This document shows, piece by piece, positions 14,658 to 19,492 of a stretch of 19,492 nt of DNA (the first letter of the stretch is position 1; every line of letters starts with the position of its first letter). Origin of the DNA: Chloroflexota bacterium (GTDB lineage Bacteria; Chloroflexota; Dehalococcoidia; SM23-28-2; RBG-16-64-32); NCBI GenBank assembly GCA_005880055.1, contig VBJS01000004.1:40470-59961 (forward strand). The letters run 5' to 3'. The translations under genes and the position numbers were made by a program. Below the pieces are notes generated by a model. It did no database searches. It was not told where the DNA came from and saw only the letters and a program-made list of their open reading frames with translations.

Positions 14658-16460
14658 GTGAAAAGGCTGAGGTGGAGTGGCATCGTCCTCGCCCTTGTGG
14701 CAGTGGGCCTGGCGCTCGGAGTTCGCGCTCCGGGCGCCCAGGCGCACGCTTTCCTTCAAAAGTCTGTGCCGGCGGACGGCGCAATCATAAACCAAGCGCC
14801 GATTGAAGTTCTCATGTGGTTCTCCGAAGACCTGGAGATGACCTACAGCCACGCCCAGGTCATCGATGCCACCGGCAAGCGCTGGGATAACAACGACTTC
14901 CACATCCACACCGACGCCAAGCAGCCCGGCATCACCATGCAACAGAACCTGCCCGATGGCACCTACGTGGTGATTTGGGACGCCCTTTCTGCCGTCGATG
15001 GTCACCGCACCAAGGGATCCTTCACCTTTTTCATGGGCACCCCCAGCGCTCCGCCGTCGGCTGCTGTCCTCGCGGCCAGCGGAGGTGGCGGCTCCAGCGG
15101 CGGGCCGCCCAACTGGCTACAAATAACCATTCGCTGGCTGAACTTCGCCGCGATGGCTGTGCTTATCGGCGCCGCCGCGTTCCCCTTCCTGATCCTGACC
15201 GCCGGCCTGAAGCGGCTATCCAGCGATGTCGATGCCGCCAGGCGGCGGGCAGTGCACGTGTCGCGCAGGTCTGCCCTGGTGGCTGCCGTGGTGCTCGTTC
15301 TCGGTGCGGTGGCTCTCTTGTGGGTGCAGGCCTGGTCCGCCGGCGGTTCAGCCACCTCGTTCTCGGAGATCGATAACGTCGTTTCCGGTACCCGCTTCGG
15401 AGATATCTGGACCATCCGTATCGTCCTCGTAGGCGCGGCCCTTGCCTGCGCTCTGTTTATGGCGCGGCAGCGTCTGGAAGGCTTCAAGATGTCGATTTTC
15501 GCCGGCGAGAACAGCGCCTGGCTGCTAATGCTGGCGCTGGCCCTGGCGCTGCCGCTCACAACCAGCCTGAACAGCCACGCGGCGGCCGGCGGCAGCAGCG
15601 GCTTGCAGACGGCCGTGGACTGGGGCCACCTGGTGGCCGGCGGGATCTGGGTCGGCGGCCTCGTGCAGTTCCTTCTTGTCGTGCCGGCGGTTGTGCGCTC
15701 GATACGAGATCCTGCTGGTCTGATCAGTGGCATGGTTCGCCGCTTTTCCGCCGTGGCGATCGTCAGCGTCGCGGTTCTTGTGACGACGGGCGTCATCCAG
15801 TCTATAGACCGTCTCGGCGGCGTAGATGAACTCGTTACCTCGAACTATGGCTACACCCTCGCCGCCAAAGTCGCACTTCTGCTGCCCCTGCTGGCCATCG
15901 GCGCCTACAATCTCCTGGTGACCGGACCGCGATTCCTTGCACTTGCCCGGGAGCACACGGCGGGGTTGCTCGAGCGGATCTACGAGCTCCGCTTCCGGCG
16001 TGCGCTTGCAGCAGAGATAACGCTGGCCGCCGCTATCCTTGTGGCCACTGCCATCCTGACGAACAGCTCGCCGCCGGGCCCGGCGCAGGGCAGTGCTGCG
16101 CAGACGGCGGGGTTCGTCACGCCCGCGCCGAGTGCGGGCCAGCCGGTCAAAGCCACGTCCGGCGACCTCGACATAACAGTGTGGGCCGATCCGGCGCAGC
16201 CCGGCATAAACGACCTCAACGTGCATGTCATAGATACGAACGGAGACGAGAAGCCAATACAACGTGTAATCGCGCGGATTACCTACAAGGACGGCTCGCT
16301 CGGCACCAGCGAGATCGACCCCACCTCGCCCGGCGGCCCTCACTACGTCGCGACGACCAGCGCAATGAGCTTGCCCGGGAAGTATGATGTGGAGGTGGTG
16401 GTGCGTCGCGAAAGCCTGCTTGACGAACGAGTGATCGTGACCCTGCAGATCGGGGCGTAG
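14658..16460 (+). CDS. Copper protein: CopC-CopD-YtkA fusion, YcnJ-like
   Basis: 600 residues starting at a GTG with GAGGT 10 nt upstream. The signal peptide ends GAQA, so the mature protein starts at His30. The CopC domain (30-128) keeps the Cu(II) site: N-terminal His30, Glu57 (WFSED), Asp114 and His116 (SAVDGHRTKG). A Gly/Ser linker leads to the CopD domain (about 150-470) with roughly eight membrane segments and the conserved His307 (NSHAAAG) and His324 (DWGHLVAGGIWVGGL). The C-terminal 100 residues form a YtkA/FixH-like beta domain (GINDLNVHVIDTNGD, LPGKYDVEVVVRRESL). The same three-part order is known from Bacillus YcnJ, a copper importer candidate. It starts 33 bp after the previous gene, within an operon. 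Confidence 0.92.
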   Translation: MKRLRWSGIVLALVAVGLALGVRAPGAQAHAFLQKSVPADGAIINQAPIEVLMWFSEDLEMTYSHAQVIDATGKRWDNNDFHIHTDAKQPGITMQQNLPDGTYVVIWDALSAVDGHRTKGSFTFFMGTPSAPPSAAVLAASGGGGSSGGPPNWLQITIRWLNFAAMAVLIGAAAFPFLILTAGLKRLSSDVDAARRRAVHVSRRSALVAAVVLVLGAVALLWVQAWSAGGSATSFSEIDNVVSGTRFGDIWTIRIVLVGAALACALFMARQRLEGFKMSIFAGENSAWLLMLALALALPLTTSLNSHAAAGGSSGLQTAVDWGHLVAGGIWVGGLVQFLLVVPAVVRSIRDPAGLISGMVRRFSAVAIVSVAVLVTTGVIQSIDRLGGVDELVTSNYGYTLAAKVALLLPLLAIGAYNLLVTGPRFLALAREHTAGLLERIYELRFRRALAAEITLAAAILVATAILTNSSPPGPAQGSAAQTAGFVTPAPSAGQPVKATSGDLDITVWADPAQPGINDLNVHVIDTNGDEKPIQRVIARITYKDGSLGTSEIDPTSPGGPHYVATTSAMSLPGKYDVEVVVRRESLLDERVIVTLQIGA

Positions 16461-16464
16461 CCGC

Positions 16465-17508
16465 TTGCCCGCGCTCCCGCGGCGCCGCGTGCTAACGGGC
16501 GTTTGCCTGCTTGCCGCCGTCCTGCTCGCTGCTTGCAGTTCCAGTTCCGGCTCGGGTCCGTCCTCGTCTTCGCCCCCGTTGGCTCCCTCCGGGTCGGCTG
16601 TCTCGCCCGGCGTCACACCGGACATCAGCGGCCTATCGCCCGTCATCGTATACCGCGACACGCTCGCCGCCGCTATTATCGCCCAAACGCCTGACAAGTC
16701 GCGGAGCTTCAAGCTCAACCTTTCCGGCCTTGCGAGCGGAGAGACCGTCCTCGACTTGGACTGCGCGCCGGACGGCAGCCGCTCTGCTTACATCGTTGTC
16801 CAGGGCCAGCCATTCACTAACCGCGTGGTGATCTCCGTTGACGGCCAGGCCCGCTCGGTGCCCTTCTCGGAATCCATCCGCGGCGTCTCCTGGTCTCCCG
16901 ACGGCAGGCGCCTGGCCGTGGCGCTCTCCGCCTTCGGCGGCACCAACCCGCGCATCGTACTGGTCGATCCGGCGACCGGAGGGACGACGGACCTCCCCGC
17001 CGGCCAGGGCCGGCCCGGTATCCCGCAATGGTCGCCCGATGGCACGAGGCTCGTCTTCGATGCCCCTCTGGGGAAAGTCAATCAACTGTCTACGCTGAAG
17101 ATCGGTGATCCCGCCCCCGACCAGATCACGCACAGAGACCAGGGCGCCTTCTCCCCAGATTGGTCGCCCGACGGCCAGACGATCGTCTTCGCCACGACGG
17201 AGCCCGACGGCCTGGCCGAGGTCTACGCCGTATCTCCGGACGGCTCGAACGAGCGGCCGCTGACAAACTCCGGTGTCTCCAAGGGGGTGCCGCGCTATTC
17301 GCCGGACGGTAAGCAACTCGCATTCGTCGGCACCGTCTCCGTCCCGGTCACCTCAGCCGCTCCCGTCCTGATGCACAATCTCGGCATCTTCATGGCGGCC
17401 GCGGACGGCAGCGGCGAGCAGATGTTCACAGACCTGGCGAAGGACGCCTGGCTGCTCACGTGGTGCTCCGCCGGCGCCTGGCTGCAGCATGATTGGGAGC
17501 AGCAATGA
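16465..17508 (+). CDS. Lipoprotein with TolB-like beta-propeller repeats
   Basis: 347 residues from a TTG at 16465, 4 bp after the CopCD stop. This start is needed to give the signal peptide its basic head (PALPRRR). The lipobox LAAC places the lipidated Cys at 24, followed by a Ser/Pro-rich linker. The rest has PD40/TolB-type blades with the signature SPDG: SWSPDGRRLAV, QWSPDGTRLVF, DWSPDGQTIVF and RYSPDGKQLAF. Such propellers bind proteins or peptides outside the membrane; no enzyme activity is expected. Its end overlaps the next small gene (ATGA). It is part of the copper-type operon, so it may serve as a scaffold or partner there. Confidence 0.85.
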   Translation: MPALPRRRVLTGVCLLAAVLLAACSSSSGSGPSSSSPPLAPSGSAVSPGVTPDISGLSPVIVYRDTLAAAIIAQTPDKSRSFKLNLSGLASGETVLDLDCAPDGSRSAYIVVQGQPFTNRVVISVDGQARSVPFSESIRGVSWSPDGRRLAVALSAFGGTNPRIVLVDPATGGTTDLPAGQGRPGIPQWSPDGTRLVFDAPLGKVNQLSTLKIGDPAPDQITHRDQGAFSPDWSPDGQTIVFATTEPDGLAEVYAVSPDGSNERPLTNSGVSKGVPRYSPDGKQLAFVGTVSVPVTSAAPVLMHNLGIFMAAADGSGEQMFTDLAKDAWLLTWCSAGAWLQHDWEQQ

Positions 17509-17660
17509 TCCTACTGTGCGCCGCCGCCTTGCTGATGCCACTCCTGCACCCGGGTCACCCGCACAGCACCGGTGACAACGTCCTGTTCTACGGCGTGATC
17601 GGCGGCGTCCTGATCCTCGGCCTTCTGGCGGTCTGGCGGGGACGCCGCAAGAAACCGTGA
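17505..17660 (+). CDS. 51-residue membrane protein with HPGHPH motif, unknown function
   Basis: ATG at 17505 overlaps the lipoprotein stop (ATGA), a sign of translational coupling. The protein has a hydrophobic N-terminus (MILLCAAALLMPLL), then HPGHPHS, then a membrane segment (about 26-44, VLFYGVIGGVLILGLLAVW) and a basic end RGRRKKP. The three His between two hydrophobic parts could bind a metal outside the membrane, which fits the copper-type operon. The N-terminus may be a signal peptide. The length is short, but the coupling, topology and positive-inside end support a real gene. The function is unknown. Confidence 0.65.
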   Translation: MILLCAAALLMPLLHPGHPHSTGDNVLFYGVIGGVLILGLLAVWRGRRKKP

Positions 17661-17707
17661 GCTGGCGCTCAGCCTAGTTCGTCGCAATCTGAGCGGCGGG
17701 GGTCCGC

Positions 17708-17890
17708 TCAATCCCATTTGCTTCTCATCCCTGGCGTCGCCGCCAGGTGCAGCGTCGTCCATCCATCCTCGGTGTACTGCCTTGCGAGCGACGAATCAGT
17801 GGCCAGACGGCGGCGGACGGTATCCTCATCGCCGGAAATAGCCGCGTCGGCGAGTTGTTCGATGGAGGACGATGGGTCGTTTGGCGTCAT
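17708..17890 (-). CDS. Short ankyrin-repeat protein, probably truncated
   Basis: 60 residues from the ATG at 17890, which overlaps the GNAT stop (ATGA). The sequence reads IEQLADAAISGDEDTVRRRLATDSSLARQYTEDGWTTLHLAATPG, one ankyrin helix pair plus the DGWTxLHLAA start of the next repeat. It then ends in MRSKWD, where a family member would continue with further repeats. No continuation is visible in the other frames down to the convergent operon end at 17660. It is either a remnant of a longer ankyrin protein or a very short one. The 47 bp to the convergent gene hold no clear terminator. Confidence 0.6.
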   Translation of the reverse strand: MTPNDPSSSIEQLADAAISGDEDTVRRRLATDSSLARQYTEDGWTTLHLAATPGMRSKWD

Positions 17891-18606
17891 GGGCAGTGAT
17901 AGTCCTCCGCATACATGATTAGGCCCAGCTTTCGGGCGACTGCGCGGGACGCATGGTTCGTCCACTGCGTGCTGTAAAGCGGCAGCCGGCCCCCTGCCAG
18001 AACAGCGGCCGCCCATGCAAGAACGACATCGCCCGCAAGGCCGCGTCCTCGGTAGCCGGCCGCCGTCTCCACCCCGGCTTCGGCGGCTCTAGCAGTCCCG
18101 CAGGCAGAATGGCATATCGAGACAACTTCACCGGAGGAGTTGCGGGCGACCGCCAACGGGTGCGCCGCTGGCTCTACATCTCGAATCCAATCCAGCTCGG
18201 GGACCACGCGAGCGCCGCGAGGATCGCGAAGCAGTTCTATCGGTCCGGCGACCGGTGCCAGCTGGTCGCGAAACCGAAAGGCCGGTCCTCGGTAAGCCGC
18301 CACAGGCTCAGGTCCTTGCTCCGGCAGCGGCCGCGCGATGACGACCGGCAGGCTATGCTCCATCTCGTCCAGCGCGCTCACTACAGGCTCGCGTGACAGC
18401 GCGTCGTCCAGCTCGCTTCTGCGGCCCTCGGACAAAGCGGCGGACAGAAGCCATCGATTGCCATCGACGGTGCGCACAAGATGGAAGTCCGGGGCGGCAG
18501 TCCTACCGCCCCGCTCGCGCAACGTCAATCCGGCGTCGTCCCGTTCATAGAGGGTGTCCAGGTGCAAGCCAGCAAGGTCCAGTGCGGTACTTGGTGGCGG
18601 ACTCAA
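17887..18606 (-). CDS. GNAT family N-acetyltransferase
   Basis: 239 residues. The GNAT signature lies in the C-terminal half: ISICHS-like strand (VVSICHSACGTARAAEAGVET), the acetyl-CoA loop AGYRGRGLAGDVVLAWAAAV and the closing STQWTNHASRAVARKLGL. The N-terminal 110 residues are variable and carry no motif I can name. The start is a TTG overlapping the VOC stop (TTGA, 4 bp), and the stop overlaps the ankyrin start, so the three genes are coupled. The substrate is unknown. Confidence 0.82.
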   Translation of the reverse strand: MSPPPSTALDLAGLHLDTLYERDDAGLTLRERGGRTAAPDFHLVRTVDGNRWLLSAALSEGRRSELDDALSREPVVSALDEMEHSLPVVIARPLPEQGPEPVAAYRGPAFRFRDQLAPVAGPIELLRDPRGARVVPELDWIRDVEPAAHPLAVARNSSGEVVSICHSACGTARAAEAGVETAAGYRGRGLAGDVVLAWAAAVLAGGRLPLYSTQWTNHASRAVARKLGLIMYAEDYHCP

Positions 18607-19001
18607 GCCTGCGAGACGCAGAACTCGTTGCCCTCCGGGTCCTCCATGTTCGTCCAGGTGTTCCCGCCTTCCGACTTCTCTTCAACGGTCCGTGCGCCGA
18701 GCGAGATCAGCCTCTGCACTTCGGCCATGCGGTTCGCCGCCGCGAGCGCGAGGTGCAGGCGGTTCTTCACGACCTTGCCTTCAGGCACCTGCTGGAAGAA
18801 CAGCCGCGGACCCGTTCCGGAGGTGTTCATGACAAGCACGAACGGGTCATCCTCCGGGTCCTCGATGCCCATCTTGCGCAGCCGCTCTAGTTCCCCCTCG
18901 TCGTACGGCGCGACCTCGTATCCATCGAGAGCAGCGGCCCAGAAACGCGCCAGCGCTGCCGGTTTCGAGCAGTCGATCACGACGTCCGAAAGCTGCGACA
19001 T
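18603..19001 (-). CDS. VOC-superfamily (glyoxalase-like) protein
   Basis: 132 residues from the ATG at 19001; a TTG directly upstream is possible. It shows the layout of the glyoxalase-like PF18029 type: LSDVVIDCSKPAALARFWAAALDGYEV at the start, a central PRLFFQQVPEGKVVKNRLHLALA, then MAEVQRLISLGART and NMEDPEGNEFCVSQA at the end. The family includes enzymes and binding proteins; the substrate cannot be told. It stands between two GNAT genes, 6 bp after one and overlapping the other. Its last 21 nt before the stop region recur exactly at the right edge of the window in another VOC gene. Confidence 0.88.
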   Translation of the reverse strand: MSQLSDVVIDCSKPAALARFWAAALDGYEVAPYDEGELERLRKMGIEDPEDDPFVLVMNTSGTGPRLFFQQVPEGKVVKNRLHLALAAANRMAEVQRLISLGARTVEEKSEGGNTWTNMEDPEGNEFCVSQA

Positions 19002-19007
19002 CAATCT

Positions 19008-19463
19008 TTACAGAATGCGTTTTTCGAAGAACACGCTAAGAGGGTCTTCTTTATAAGAGCCGAACGGAGGAATGCGCTGGAACCCGGCCGCCTCGTACAG
19101 CCCGATCGCTTCCTCCTGGTATATCCCCGTTTCCAGCCGCAACAGGCGGACTCCATGCCGGCGCGCGTGCTCGACCAAGCGATCGAGTATCATCTTGCCC
19201 AGCCCCAACCCGCGAAATTGCGGGCGTACGTACATGCGCTTCAGCTCGCCATATTCAGCGCCGAATAGTTGCACCCCGCCGCAGCCTGCCGGTGCGCCCT
19301 CCTCGCGTACCACGAAGAAGGCTACGCCTTCGCGCAGCATCTTCTCGACGCCGTACCCATGTCGGCTCTCAGCGGGATAAAGCGATGCGAGATGGTCCTC
19401 CAGTTCAGCGATCAGCGCCTGAGCCTCTGCGGTATCCGGCCGTTCCGCCAAGATAACACGCAT
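19008..19463 (-). CDS. GNAT family N-acetyltransferase, small
   Basis: 151 residues, a complete single GNAT domain: ALIAELEDHLASLYP at the start, a central strand GGVQLFGAEYGELKRMYVRP, the acetyl-CoA loop QFRGLGLGKMILDRLVEHAR, and the closing LETGIYQEEAIGLYEAAGFQRIPPFGSY. This pattern (ELKRMYVRP ... GIxQxEAIxLYxxxGF) is common in small GNATs of unknown substrate, often annotated as PanM-like or amino-group acetyltransferases. The start ATG directly follows the TAA of the upstream partial VOC gene, so both are co-translated. Confidence 0.9.
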   Translation of the reverse strand: MRVILAERPDTAEAQALIAELEDHLASLYPAESRHGYGVEKMLREGVAFFVVREEGAPAGCGGVQLFGAEYGELKRMYVRPQFRGLGLGKMILDRLVEHARRHGVRLLRLETGIYQEEAIGLYEAAGFQRIPPFGSYKEDPLSVFFEKRIL

Positions 19464-19492
19464 TTATCCCTGCGAGACGCAGAACTCGTTCC
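19464..19492 (-). CDS. VOC-superfamily protein, C-terminal end only (runs off the right edge)
   Basis: Only the last eight codons and the stop are visible: NEFCVSQG then TAA at 19466-19464. The peptide matches the end of the VOC protein at 18603-19001 (NEFCVSQA), and 21 consecutive nucleotides are identical. The next gene starts immediately after the stop (TAAATG). Confidence 0.65.

Noticed and set aside
14388..15005. Minus-strand frame opposite the CopC domain
   Set aside because: Antisense shadow; the plus strand shows signal peptides and copper ligands.
17661..17707. GCTCAG/CTGAGC inverted repeat between the convergent genes as a terminator
   Set aside because: Six-bp stem with a loop of about 15 nt and no T-run; too weak.
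1..19492. CRISPR arrays, rRNA, complete tRNA genes, prophage or toxin-antitoxin genes
   Set aside because: Looked for regular repeats, tRNA arms and typical protein pairs on both strands; none seen.

Overview
The window is GC-rich, densely packed bacterial chromosome. Gene content and order suggest a member of the Chloroflexota (Dehalococcoidia-like): an aroQ, M24 peptidase, efp cluster, a dprA-topA-xerC run, a YcnJ-like CopC-CopD-YtkA fusion, and an EF-P with Arg at the modification position. This placement is an inference from protein character and is only moderately secure. A recurrent start signal, TANNNT 8-10 nt before a start codon with no Shine-Dalgarno sequence, suggests that several genes are leaderless.

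Left part (1-10381), all on the minus strand and read right to left: a stand-alone GlmU acetyltransferase domain and a CNNM/CorC-type CBS membrane protein (coupled by a 4-bp overlap), then dprA, topA and xerC (DNA uptake, topology and dimer resolution), then aroQ, an Xaa-Pro peptidase, a DHA2-type MFS exporter, and the start of efp, which runs off the left edge. A 237-bp segment closed by 15-bp inverted repeats lies between topA and xerC and may be a structured RNA or a small mobile element.

Middle part (10382-12265): a small acidic tail-anchored protein and a GNAT acetyltransferase gene broken by an exact 16-bp tandem duplication. Next comes a 395-bp transposon-like element with 19-bp terminal inverted repeats and an 8-bp target duplication. 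It carries a 93-residue membrane-protein gene.

Right part: on the plus strand, a ferritin-like diiron protein with its own sigma70-type promoter, a perfect inverted repeat in its leader, and a strong intrinsic terminator. A copper-type envelope operon follows (13480-17660): a His/Cys-rich membrane protein, an exported protein whose predicted mature N-terminus is His, the CopC-CopD-YtkA fusion, a TolB-like propeller lipoprotein, and a 51-residue His-motif membrane protein. Converging on it from the right edge is a minus-strand chain of VOC (partial), GNAT, VOC, GNAT and a truncated ankyrin gene, which looks like a partly duplicated VOC-GNAT unit.
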